Shown in pieces: positions 1-8,094 of a stretch of DNA of 64,000 nt. A model generated the notes under the pieces. The model worked only from the letters and a program-made list of their open reading frames with translations. It was not told the DNA's origin and ran no database searches. Position 1 is the first letter of the stretch; every line of letters starts with the position of its first letter. The stretch comes from Cytophagaceae bacterium (GTDB lineage Bacteria > Bacteroidota > Bacteroidia > Cytophagales > Spirosomataceae): NCBI GenBank assembly GCA_027486845.1, contig JAIXOL010000018.1, forward strand, positions 1 to 64,000. The letters are read 5' to 3'. Position numbers and translations under genes: made by a program.

Positions 1-191
1 AAGATGGTATTCATCCAATCGAAATTTATAGCGAGAAGTTTTTTAGACAAAAACTCGACTATATACATGAAAACCCTGTGGAGGCTGGTCTTGTTTGGGA
101 GGCTTGGCAATATCGTTATAGTTCAGCAATTGATTATTGGGGCAAAGGAAAAGGACTTTTAGAAACGGAGATAATGGGTTTGATTGTGTAA
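1..191 (+). CDS. REP-associated tyrosine transposase (RAYT), C-terminal part
   Basis: The gene enters from the left edge; only about 63 codons are visible, in the frame starting at base 3. The visible part contains YIHENPVEAG, the conserved tyrosine block of Y1/RAYT single-strand transposases (family knowledge: the Tyr attacks DNA next to REP hairpins), followed by YSSAIDYW, another RAYT signature. The HUH metal-binding motif must lie outside the window. It is followed at once by a two-hairpin REP-like sequence (197-246) unlike the REPs around the second RAYT at 1126, so the two transposases probably serve different repeat families. The family call is safe; the full length cannot be judged. 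Confidence 0.85.
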   Translation, partial: DGIHPIEIYSEKFFRQKLDYIHENPVEAGLVWEAWQYRYSSAIDYWGKGKGLLETEIMGLIV

Positions 192-196
192 GCACG

Positions 197-250
197 TGGA
201 TTACAAATCCACTACTCGGAGGTCGAAGATTATAAATCTCGACCAGCGGG
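197..250. repeat. REP-like double hairpin downstream of the first RAYT
   Basis: Two small hairpins lie in a row: GTGGATT-ACA-AATCCAC, then a stem GGTCGA...TCGACC around an AT-rich loop, ending in a G run. Paired short hairpins next to a RAYT gene are the usual form of a REP substrate. No second copy is visible in the window. Confidence 0.6.
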
Positions 251-252
251 GG

Positions 253-354
253 ACTTTAAAAATAAGATTTTATCCTGTATCAAATACAACAAGTGGACCC
301 ACCCTCTCTTTTAAAATTGGTTCAGCAGAATTTAAAATTAGATTTGATAATTAA
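253..354 (+). pseudogene. Possible C-terminal tail of a polymorphic toxin (truncated)
   Basis: Right after the REP-like sequence a frame without its own start encodes about 33 residues ending in a TAA at 352-354. The motif SGPTLSFKIGSAEFKIRFDN resembles the closing strands of RHS or polymorphic-toxin C-terminal domains. The stop lies 4 bases before the ATG of the next gene, the usual tight toxin-immunity spacing. Upstream the frame is lost in the REP, so everything N-terminal is missing. This is inference from a short stretch; it could be chance coding. Confidence 0.3.
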
Positions 355-358
355 TATT

Positions 359-1021
359 ATGGATTTTAAAGAAATAAGAGCTATTAGTGTACCCGTTACT
401 GATGTAAATCTAAGTGTATATTGGGGTGATATCTATGAGTCAGTATATTGTTATTTTAAACCTTTTTTTTTCACAAAAAATAAGGACTGGTTTGATTTTT
501 TGGATATTAAGAATTTAAATGATTTGAACGATTTTTATTCTGAAAATACAAAAACTACTTGGTCTGATATTGCAAAAATCTTGGAACTTAAAGATAATTA
601 TACTGTACTAAAAGAATTAAATAATAATGAAATATATAAAACCATATTATCTTCAAATAACTTAATAGAGCCTTTTTTTGATAGTTTTGCTCCTTATCAA
701 ATTGATGAAATTAGTAACTTTTTATTTGATTTGAATTATTTTGATTTATTTCTATTACAAGAGTTTTCTTATAAAAATGAGAAAATTAGTATAAAAAATA
801 ACTTGGAGGAGTTGAAACTAAATTTTAGAATGTTTAATCACATAATCACACCAGATTCTAAAATTTTTATTGGTAATGGCTTTGATTACTACAAATATTC
901 TTTTGTTTGTTCTGATAAAAGTATTATTAAAAATATTTCAAAAAAATGTGATGGATTTATTTGTGATATGAATTTATCTACTACTTGGAATCCTGTACCC
1001 AGTTCCCCCAGTTCGCCTTAA
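359..1021 (+). CDS. Hypothetical protein, possibly an orphan immunity protein
   Basis: About 220 residues, very rich in Asn, Asp, Phe, Lys and Ile, with clearly lower GC than neighbouring housekeeping genes. I recognise no family. I prefer the ATG at 359 (MDFKEIRAI) to an upstream GTG at 293, because that GTG lies inside the preceding toxin-like tail. The gene follows that tail by 4 bases, which suggests an immunity protein, but no motif proves it. The last residues (VPSSPSSP and stop) are encoded by a low-complexity stretch running into the REP at 1011, so the native C-terminus has probably been lost or replaced. It is flanked on both sides by REP/RAYT DNA, which is consistent with an accessory region. 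Confidence 0.5.
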   Translation: MDFKEIRAISVPVTDVNLSVYWGDIYESVYCYFKPFFFTKNKDWFDFLDIKNLNDLNDFYSENTKTTWSDIAKILELKDNYTVLKELNNNEIYKTILSSNNLIEPFFDSFAPYQIDEISNFLFDLNYFDLFLLQEFSYKNEKISIKNNLEELKLNFRMFNHIITPDSKIFIGNGFDYYKYSFVCSDKSIIKNISKKCDGFICDMNLSTTWNPVPSSPSSP

Positions 1022-1092
1022 TGTTGGCAAATGATAGTGTGCGTTAGGCTAAATTTTAATTTAGTCTTTGTGTTAGCCGTTCTTAGAACGGC
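1011..1092 (+). repeat. REP-2 copy A (direct orientation)
   Basis: The unit begins GTTCGCCTTA, then carries two hairpins: CTAAATT-TT-AATTTAG and CCGTTC-TTA-GAACGG. The same unit recurs inverted at 1722-1796 and directly at 2184-2264. Copies A and B bracket the RAYT at 1126-1707. Confidence 0.85.
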
Positions 1093-1125
1093 AGTAGAGA
1101 ATAAGCAATTAATAGAGCATGAAAG

Positions 1126-1707
1126 ATGAGTCAAGGTTATCAAATTATCAATCAATCGTCAATACACTACATGACTTTTCAAGTGGTGGACTGGGTAGAC
1201 GTATTTTCAAGGCAATGCTATCGAGATATTATACTTGATAGTTTTCGGTACAGCCAAAAAGAGAAAGGTTTATGGCTGTATTCTTACGTAATCATGTCAA
1301 ACCATATACATCTAATAGCAGCATCAAAAGATGGAAAATTGTCTGATTTAGTAAGAGATATAAAGAAGTTTACAGCATCAAAGATACTAAATACTATTAA
1401 AACAGAACCCGAAAGTAGACGTGAATGGATGTTGAAAAGGTTTGAATTTGCGGCTCGTAGTAAAACAAATATGACTACATCTCAATTTTGGACACATGAG
1501 AACCATGCTGTCGAGATTTACAGTGATAAGTTTTTCTTTCAAAAGTCTGAATATATTCATCAAAATCCAGTTCGTGCAGGAATAGTAGCTAAAGCAGAAG
1601 ACTATCTGTATTCTTCAGCAAGTAATTTTATGGATAAAGGAGGCCTGATTGATGTTGAGTATTATGGTACGAGGGTAATTGATACCTCAAAAAGTATAAT
1701 TTTTTAG
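1126..1707 (+). CDS. REP-associated tyrosine transposase (RAYT)
   Basis: 193 residues, normal length for an IS200/IS605-like RAYT. The HUH motif is in MSNHIHLI (His60-x-His62) and the nucleophilic Tyr is in YIHQNPVRAG (Tyr143); both are intact, so the enzyme could be active. By family knowledge RAYTs nick single-stranded DNA at REP hairpins and are thought to spread REPs. Here that fits the context: inverted REP-2 copies lie 33 bp upstream and 14 bp downstream, and a third copy cuts an IS256-type gene further on. The ATG at 1126 follows an A/G-rich stretch. It is not closely similar to the RAYT tail at 1-191 or to the RAYT at 59294. Confidence 0.92.
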   Translation: MSQGYQIINQSSIHYMTFQVVDWVDVFSRQCYRDIILDSFRYSQKEKGLWLYSYVIMSNHIHLIAASKDGKLSDLVRDIKKFTASKILNTIKTEPESRREWMLKRFEFAARSKTNMTTSQFWTHENHAVEIYSDKFFFQKSEYIHQNPVRAGIVAKAEDYLYSSASNFMDKGGLIDVEYYGTRVIDTSKSIIF

Positions 1708-1721
1708 CAGTTTTGACGAAT

Positions 1722-1796
1722 ACCGTTCTAAGAACGGTAAACACATAGACTGAATTAAAATTCAGCCTAACGACAACTAACAACATTAAGGCGAAC
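1722..1796 (-). repeat. REP-2 copy B (inverted relative to A and C)
   Basis: Read on the minus strand it starts GTTCGCCTTAATGTTG and carries the same two hairpins (CTGAATT/AATTCAG and CCGTTC/GAACGG) as copy A. With copy A it forms the inverted ends of a unit of about 786 bp containing the RAYT gene. Confidence 0.85.
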
Positions 1797-1800
1797 GGGG

Positions 1801-2186
1801 TAATAACACGTGCTATTTACAACATTTTAGGGGTGGATATAGAGGGAAAGAAGGATTTAATCGGTATGTACGTCTCTGAAAGTGAGGGGGCTAAGTTTTG
1901 GTTATCGGTCATTACAGACCTAAAAAACAGAGGGGTAGAAGATATCTTAATTGCCTGTATTGATGGTCTAAAAGGTTTTCCTGAAGCTATTGCTACGGTG
2001 TTTCCTTTAACTCAAATTCAGACTTGTGTGGTACATCAAATTCGCAATTCTTTACGCTATATTGCTGAAAAAGACAAAAAAGAATTTGTTGCCGATTTGA
2101 AACTGGTTTATCAAGCAGTCAACAAAGAACAGGGCTTTGAAAACTTGGTTGTATTAGACGAAAAGTGGAGTAAAAAATACCCTGTT
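1801..2186 (+). pseudogene. IS256-family transposase fragment
   Basis: About 125 residues in frame, reading RAIYNILGVDIEGKKDLIG near the start and containing GVEDILIACIDGLKGFPEAI and QTCVVHQIRNSLRY. These are hallmarks of the catalytic core of IS256 (mutator-type) transposases: the DG...GF block and the C..H.IRNS.. block. Family members are about 400 residues, so both ends are missing. The left break coincides with REP-2 copy B. The right break falls just after EKWSKKYP, exactly where REP-2 copy C begins; the frame then runs into the REP and stops at 2207. It is a dead remnant. Confidence 0.85.
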
Positions 2187-2264
2187 CGCCTTAGTGTTGG
2201 CAAATGATGCTGTGCGTTAGGCTAAATTTTAATTTAGTCTTTGTGTTGGCCGTTTTTAAAACGG
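2184..2264 (+). repeat. REP-2 copy C, interrupting the IS256 fragment
   Basis: Nearly identical to copy A: starts GTTCGCCTTA, includes TGCGTTAGGCTAAATTTTAA, and ends in a CCGTTTTTAAAACGG hairpin. Its first base marks the point where homology to the IS256 transposase ends. Confidence 0.85.
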
Positions 2265-2311
2265 TAGTAAAGAACAGGTTTTCATGTCTGATCCTAAACT
2301 AAGTTTACAAG

Positions 2312-3127
2312 ATGAATAAAATAAATATGCTATTAATTTCAATTTTAAGTCTATGCTTGGCTTGCCAGGATAGCGAAATAGATTTGCTTAATGAGCAAGC
2401 AAAAGAGCATCCGCTCAAAGGCAAAGTAAAATCATTGGCGGTATTCGCTGGTAATAATAATAAAACTACAACAGAGTGGGTCTATGATGCAACAACCAAA
2501 CAACTAACAGGCTCAAAAATCACAGATTCACTAGCCAAAACAAGCATTATAGAGTCATTAAAGCGAGATTCCGAAGGTAAAATGCAAAGTATTAGCATCG
2601 AAAAAACTAATGCTGATGGTAGCAAAATTCAATCAGAAAAAGTGTATGCCTATAACGAAAAGAACCAAGTTTTATCTATCAAAGAAACCGTAAAAGATGA
2701 AACACTCGTCGATGAGTTTGTCTATAATGTAGATAATCAGCTAATAAAATACAGCCGTAATTCGGTGAGAAATGGCCGTGCGTCTAATATCCAAATTATT
2801 CAATATACTTGGAAGCAAGGCAACGCCACCAACAAAACTGATAGAAGCCTTGCGGGTGGCTACGAAGAAGAAGATTATCAATACGGCACAAGTGAAAACC
2901 TATTGGCAAAATTCTACAAAGAAGAATTGAATTTATTTGGCGGTTATACCCCAGAGTTTATCAGCCAAAACTCACCTGCCACGAGTATTAAACTCTTTGA
3001 AGGTTCACGTTACAAATACGAATCTGAGGTAAATCAATCTAATAAACTGATTGCCTATAAAATCCTTATCAACAAAGACGGCAATTGGCAAGATTATAGC
3101 CAAATAAAGATTTTGTATTACGAATAA
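2312..3127 (+). CDS. Hypothetical lipoprotein
   Basis: 271 residues. The N-terminus MNKINMLLISILSLCLAC is a lipoprotein signal with its lipobox ending at Cys18, so the mature protein is probably membrane-anchored and exported. The rest is rich in short alternating strands such as EWVYDATTKQL, EKVYAYNEKNQV and DEFVYNVDNQL. These are loosely repeated and recall YD-repeat-like beta structure, but I cannot name a family. It is a single gene with its own terminator at 3149-3178; upstream lie the REP and IS remnants. Confidence 0.7.
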   Translation: MNKINMLLISILSLCLACQDSEIDLLNEQAKEHPLKGKVKSLAVFAGNNNKTTTEWVYDATTKQLTGSKITDSLAKTSIIESLKRDSEGKMQSISIEKTNADGSKIQSEKVYAYNEKNQVLSIKETVKDETLVDEFVYNVDNQLIKYSRNSVRNGRASNIQIIQYTWKQGNATNKTDRSLAGGYEEEDYQYGTSENLLAKFYKEELNLFGGYTPEFISQNSPATSIKLFEGSRYKYESEVNQSNKLIAYKILINKDGNWQDYSQIKILYYE

Positions 3128-3148
3128 ATAAAAGCCTTTACTCTATCT

Positions 3149-3178
3149 AAAAACCAGTTCGTGCACGAACTGGTTTTT
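3149..3178 (+). terminator. Rho-independent terminator after the lipoprotein gene
   Basis: A perfect palindrome with arms AAAAACCAGTTCGTG and CACGAACTGGTTTTT, ending in a T run. Confidence 0.85.
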
Positions 3179-3288
3179 GCTTTTATACATAAATTGTCGC
3201 TATTTTTGGCCATTTGGGCGTATAAGTAAGTAAAAAGTACAGAAAAAACGTAATTTTGTTCTAGAAAAAACTACATTCTAAATTTACA

Positions 3289-5481
3289 ATGCTCAAAAAC
3301 CTATTATTTGCCTTTCTTTTACTCAATTCTCTCTTCTCTTTTGCCCAAAGTAAAAACGAAAAAGTAGAATACCGCATCCGTCGTGCCACTTCTCCATTAA
3401 AAATTGATGGAATAGTCGATGAAAAAGCATGGGCTGATGCTCAATTGGCTACAAATTTTTATCAAGTTTTACCAATGGATACGAGCTACGCAAAAGTACG
3501 TACAGACGTAAAAATGACTTATGATGATAAGAATCTATATGTGGTTTTTATCAATTATGATAAACTACCTGGCCCGTATATGGTAGAATCTTTGAAACGA
3601 GATTTCAGTTTCGGCAAAAACGATAATGATTTATTATTTATTGATACTTTCGATGACCAAACGAATGGTTTTTCGTTTGGTGCAAATGCCATGGGAGCTC
3701 AGTGGGACGGACTCATGTTTAATGGAAGTAGTATTAGTCTTACATGGGAGAATAAATGGACTTCGGAAGTAAAATACGATGATGAAAAATGGGTTTGGGA
3801 ATGTGCTATTCCGTTTAAAACCCTCCGATATAAAAAGGGAATTAAGCGTTGGGGGATAAATTTCAGCCGTTTAGACCTTAAAACTACTGAAAAATCGGCT
3901 TGGGCTCCCGTTCCACGACAGTTTCCAACTGCTTCGTTGGCTTATGCGGCTTCATTGATTTGGGACGAAGAACCACCAACTGCCTCATCAAATATTTCGA
4001 TAATTCCATACATTTTGGGTGGTATTTCACGCAATCAAGAAAAGAAACTTCCGACAGATTACAGAGGAGATATTGGTTTTGATGCAAAGGTTGGATTGAC
4101 ATCGTCATTAAATCTTGATTTAACTGTAAACCCCGATTTTTCACAAGTCGAAGTTGACCAACAACAAACTAATCTCGACCGTTTTGAGTTATTTTTCCCA
4201 GAAAGAAGGCAGTTTTTCTTAGAAAATGGCGATTTATTTTCAAATTTTGGTTATCAAACGTTGAGACCATTTTTTTCTAGAAGAATCGGTTTGAATACGC
4301 CGATTAAATTTGGTGCAAGAGTAAGTGGGAAACTCAACAAAGATTGGCGAATTGGTTTGATGAATATGCAAACAGGAAAAAGTGATGCCGTCTCAAACGC
4401 CCAAAATTTCGGAGTAATTGCTTTACAACGCAGGGTTTTTGCTCGCTCAAATATTGCGGTCATGTTTGTTAATAAGCAATTGCTTGATTATCAGTCAGTT
4501 GTCGATAAAGTGAATGTGAAAGAATACAATCGAAATTTGGCAATTGAATATAATTTACTTTCACAAAATAATGCTTGGACGGGTAAATTGATGTACTTCA
4601 AGTCGTTTAGTCCAAATGCAAAAAAGGATGATGGCGTTTTGGCTGGAAATATTCTATATACAAACAAAAGACTAACGGCAGGAATTGAGTTTGAAAGTGT
4701 AGGAAGTAATTATACGGCTGAGGTCGGCTTTGTGCCACGTATCAACTACGGAAAGTTAAATCCGCAGTTAGGTTATTTATTCTTTCCAAAATCAAAGCAT
4801 ATTCTGAGTCATGGCCCAACAGCCATGTTTACACATTTTTTTACAAAAGATTTTTCAAAGGAAACCGAAAATGAGAAATTTTTGGCGTATCGCATTAATT
4901 TCCGCAAGACAAATACCCTAATGGCTTGGGTAGCTCATAATTACGTTTATTTGCTCAGGCCGTTTGACCCTACAAATTTTGCAGGTATTTTCTTAAAAGA
5001 AGGAAGCGAACACAAATGGAACTCTTTTGGCATAGATTACACCTCAAAACCACAAGCTTTACTCACTTATTTGGTTTCATCTCGATATGGCGGTTATTAT
5101 GCCAACGGAACAAGACTAAGATTAAATGGTGAAGTTGGTTATCGTTTTCAGCCTTATGTAGCCATTACGATGAGTGCCAATTATAATCAATTAAACTTTA
5201 AATCTGAACCTGCTGTACCAACCAATTTGGTCAATAAACAATTTAATTTTTGGTTGGTTGGTCCAAGAATCGATGTTACTTTTACTAATAAATTGTTTTT
5301 TACAAACTTTTTGCAGTTCAATAACCAAAACAAAAACGTAAACCTAAATACTCGTCTTCAATGGCGATATAGCCCAGCATCAGATTTATTTTTGGTTTAT
5401 ACCGATAATTATATTTCTGATACTTTTCAAGTACGAAATCGTGCATTGGTATTGAAGTTTACTTATTGGTGGAATGTTTAG
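3289..5481 (+). CDS. DUF5916 outer-membrane protein with N-terminal CBM9-like domain
   Basis: 730 residues. A Sec signal peptide (about residues 1-20, ending SFAQS) is followed by a CBM9-like beta-sandwich at about 25-220 (LKIDGIVDEKAWADAQ, then DTFDDQTNGFSFGANAMG, both typical). A long DUF5916 region at about 230-730 includes the family signature FPERRQFFLENGDLF and ends in alternating strands closing with an aromatic residue pattern (LKFTYWWNV), as in outer-membrane beta-barrels. The substrate is unknown; the CBM9-like domain suggests a carbohydrate or other surface ligand. It is a single gene, 160 bp after the lipoprotein; a TAATTTTG promoter -7 element lies at 3251-3258. Confidence 0.85.
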   Translation: MLKNLLFAFLLLNSLFSFAQSKNEKVEYRIRRATSPLKIDGIVDEKAWADAQLATNFYQVLPMDTSYAKVRTDVKMTYDDKNLYVVFINYDKLPGPYMVESLKRDFSFGKNDNDLLFIDTFDDQTNGFSFGANAMGAQWDGLMFNGSSISLTWENKWTSEVKYDDEKWVWECAIPFKTLRYKKGIKRWGINFSRLDLKTTEKSAWAPVPRQFPTASLAYAASLIWDEEPPTASSNISIIPYILGGISRNQEKKLPTDYRGDIGFDAKVGLTSSLNLDLTVNPDFSQVEVDQQQTNLDRFELFFPERRQFFLENGDLFSNFGYQTLRPFFSRRIGLNTPIKFGARVSGKLNKDWRIGLMNMQTGKSDAVSNAQNFGVIALQRRVFARSNIAVMFVNKQLLDYQSVVDKVNVKEYNRNLAIEYNLLSQNNAWTGKLMYFKSFSPNAKKDDGVLAGNILYTNKRLTAGIEFESVGSNYTAEVGFVPRINYGKLNPQLGYLFFPKSKHILSHGPTAMFTHFFTKDFSKETENEKFLAYRINFRKTNTLMAWVAHNYVYLLRPFDPTNFAGIFLKEGSEHKWNSFGIDYTSKPQALLTYLVSSRYGGYYANGTRLRLNGEVGYRFQPYVAITMSANYNQLNFKSEPAVPTNLVNKQFNFWLVGPRIDVTFTNKLFFTNFLQFNNQNKNVNLNTRLQWRYSPASDLFLVYTDNYISDTFQVRNRALVLKFTYWWNV

Positions 5482-5551
5482 GAAACAAATATATTAATTT
5501 TTAACTGCGAACAGGTTGCGTCAGTTGCTCGGTTTGTACCACAATAAAAAC

Positions 5552-6433
5552 ATGAAAATATTATTTTTTTTGATTTTTCCAATTTTAACTTTTGCTCAAA
5601 ACATGGAATTTGAGATACAAGGTCATCGTGGTAGTAGAGGGTTGATGCCCGAAAATACAATTCCTGCTTTCAAGAAAGCAATTGATTTAGGCGTGCATAC
5701 TTTAGAGTTGGATGTTATCATTTCAAAAGATAAGAAAGTAGTTGTTTCGCACGACCCTTTCTTTAATCCAAATTGCACCACAGATCCGAGTGGCAAATTT
5801 ATTACAAAGGAAAATAAAGGTAATTTATATCAGCTTACTTATGAAGAAATCAAAAAATATGATGTTGGGTTGAGAGGTAATAAAGATTATCCAGAACAGC
5901 AAAAAATGGCGATTTATAAGCCACTCCTCGAAGATATGATTCGTGAAAGTGAAAAGTACGCTAAAGCCAAAGGTGTAAAGCCTTTGAAGTATAATATTGA
6001 GATTAAAAGCGAAGAGAAAGAATATGATATTTCGCAGCCAAAAGTAGCGGAGTTTTCAGACTTGGTTTATCAAATTATTATCAAACAACTTCCGCCTGAA
6101 AGAGTAACTTTACAAAGTTTCGATTATAATGTCTTGAAATTTTGGCATCAACAAATAAAGCAGAAAAAATATAAGTCAATAGCACTTTCAGCTTTGATTG
6201 AGCCTATGGATAATAATGAGGTGCAATTTAATTTGGTTAAATTGGGTTTTAAACCCCAAATTTGGAGTCCATATTTTGTACAAGCTACCGAAATACGCGT
6301 TAAAGAATTACATGAATTAGGCATAAAAGTAATCCCGTGGACGGTAAATAAACGAGAAGATATGGAAAAAGTAAAAGCCGTTGGCTGTGATGGACTCATA
6401 ACCGACTATCCTGATAGAGCAAAAGGTTTGTGA
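5552..6433 (+). CDS. Glycerophosphodiester phosphodiesterase, exported
   Basis: 293 residues from the ATG at 5552, which gives a clean signal peptide (MKILFFLIFPILTFAQ); an upstream start at 5516 would put 12 extra residues in front of it. GDPD hallmarks: GHRGSRGLMPENTIPAF (His25, Glu34), LELDVIISKDKKVVVSHDP (Glu52, Asp54, His67), NIEIKSE, and the C-terminal PWTVN and DGLITDYPD blocks. By family knowledge it hydrolyses glycerophosphodiesters to glycerol 3-phosphate and an alcohol, probably in the periplasm. It follows the DUF5916 gene by 70 bp. Confidence 0.93.
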   Translation: MKILFFLIFPILTFAQNMEFEIQGHRGSRGLMPENTIPAFKKAIDLGVHTLELDVIISKDKKVVVSHDPFFNPNCTTDPSGKFITKENKGNLYQLTYEEIKKYDVGLRGNKDYPEQQKMAIYKPLLEDMIRESEKYAKAKGVKPLKYNIEIKSEEKEYDISQPKVAEFSDLVYQIIIKQLPPERVTLQSFDYNVLKFWHQQIKQKKYKSIALSALIEPMDNNEVQFNLVKLGFKPQIWSPYFVQATEIRVKELHELGIKVIPWTVNKREDMEKVKAVGCDGLITDYPDRAKGL

Positions 6434-6538
6434 GATTCAGAAAAAAAGCCTAATTTTCCAAAGAATTATGGAATCACAAACTACAAATCACAAACAAAAA
6501 TTGTGGTTTAAAAGAGTTTGGTGCTTTCAAGCCACCAA

Positions 6539-8065
6539 ATGAGCATGCTTAACGATATACTTAGTTTTTTTCTTAAACGTCGAATCGAACGCATTGAGCA
6601 ATTTTTGCGTACCCCGATAGACACTCAACATCGTATTTTCCACGAACTTATCGAAAATGCTCGATATACAGAGTGGGGTTTAAAATACGATTATAGTAGC
6701 ATTGATACTATTCAAGCCTTTCAGGAGCGAGTGCCAATCTCAACCTATGAAGAATTATTTCCATACATAGAACGTGTACTGAAAGGTGAACAGAATGTAC
6801 TTTGGGCATCCGAAATCAAGTGGTTTTCAAAATCTTCGGGCACAACCAACTCACGCAGTAAATTTATTCCGGTTTCAGAAGAATCGCTTGAAGATTGTCA
6901 TTATCGAGGAGGAAAAGATATGATGACGCTCTACCTCAATAACCGCCCTGATGCAAAACTTTATGATGGAAAAGGCTTGTCGATTGGTGGTACGCTTCAT
7001 CCAAATCCTTTCAATGCTTCTACACAAGCAGGTGATATTTCAGCGGTAATTACAAAAAACCTTCCTGCATGGGCTGATTTTGTGCGTACCCCACCAAGCG
7101 AAATAGCATTGCTTGATAATTGGGAACAAAAAATGGAGCAAATGATTCAGATTTGTACCCAAGAAAACGTGACAAGTATTTTGGGCGTACCTACTTGGAC
7201 GGTTGTTTTGCTTGAAAATATTCTTGAGCGTACGGGTAAAAAAAATATATTGGAGATTTGGCCGAATTTTGAAGTCTTCGTACATGGAGCAGTAGCTTTC
7301 CAGCCTTATAGAGACCTCTTCCGAACAAAACTTTTTCCATCTGACCAAGTAACTTATCTCGAAACCTACAACGCCTCAGAAGGTTTTTTTGCGATTCAAG
7401 ACGAACTCAGTAGGGTAGGAGAAATGCTACTTATGCTTGACTATGGTGTGTTCTATGAATTTATTCAGATGGAAGAATGGGACAAAGAACATCCAAAAAC
7501 ATTGACCCTCGAGGAGGTAGAATTAGATAAAAACTATGCTCTCGTAATTTCCACAAATGCAGGTCTTTGGCGATATAAAATTGGAGATACTATTAAATTT
7601 ACGTCAATTGACCCATTCAGAATAAAAGTTAGTGGCCGAACGAAGCACTTTATCAACGCTTTTGGCGAAGAAGTGGTAATCGAAAATGCCGATATGGCTA
7701 TTACCGAAGCTTGTGCCGTTGCGAGTGCCACGATAGCCGACTACACTGCCGGGCCTGTTTACATGGGAGATGGTAGCAAAGGTTGTCACGAATGGATTAT
7801 TGAATGTTCCAAAAAGCCAGAAAATGAAGCACTATTTATCGAAACGCTTGATAATTCACTCCGAAAGGTAAACTCAGACTACGATGCCAAACGTTATAAA
7901 AATATGGCATTGTTGCTCCCAAAAGTGCATTTTGTAGAAAATGGTACTTTCTATCAATGGATGTCGAAACGAGGCAAATTGGGCGGACAAAACAAAGTGC
8001 CTAGATTAAGCAATTCGAGAGAATATCTCGATGATATTTTGCTGATGGTAAGAGAGTTAGCATGA
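6539..8065 (+). CDS. GH3-family adenylate-forming protein
   Basis: 508 residues from the ATG at 6539 (MSMLNDILSFF); a TTG at 6518 is less likely. Hallmarks of the GH3 branch of the ANL superfamily: the P-loop-like KSSGTTNSRSKFIPVS at about 107-122, ETYNASEGFFAIQD with the AMP-binding Tyr-x-x-(S/T)-E, the YKIGD block, and a C-terminal lobe with SGRTKHFINAFGEEV. Plant GH3 proteins conjugate jasmonate or auxin to amino acids; the substrates of bacterial relatives are mostly unknown. It sits 29 bp upstream of an FAH-family hydrolase on the same strand, so the two may be co-transcribed. Confidence 0.88.
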   Translation: MSMLNDILSFFLKRRIERIEQFLRTPIDTQHRIFHELIENARYTEWGLKYDYSSIDTIQAFQERVPISTYEELFPYIERVLKGEQNVLWASEIKWFSKSSGTTNSRSKFIPVSEESLEDCHYRGGKDMMTLYLNNRPDAKLYDGKGLSIGGTLHPNPFNASTQAGDISAVITKNLPAWADFVRTPPSEIALLDNWEQKMEQMIQICTQENVTSILGVPTWTVVLLENILERTGKKNILEIWPNFEVFVHGAVAFQPYRDLFRTKLFPSDQVTYLETYNASEGFFAIQDELSRVGEMLLMLDYGVFYEFIQMEEWDKEHPKTLTLEEVELDKNYALVISTNAGLWRYKIGDTIKFTSIDPFRIKVSGRTKHFINAFGEEVVIENADMAITEACAVASATIADYTAGPVYMGDGSKGCHEWIIECSKKPENEALFIETLDNSLRKVNSDYDAKRYKNMALLLPKVHFVENGTFYQWMSKRGKLGGQNKVPRLSNSREYLDDILLMVRELA

Positions 8066-8094
8066 CATAAATATTCACTCATTCAAAATTATAC

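Noticed and set aside
1801-2207. Functional IS256 transposase
   Set aside because: Only about a third of the usual length, with both ends cut at REP boundaries.
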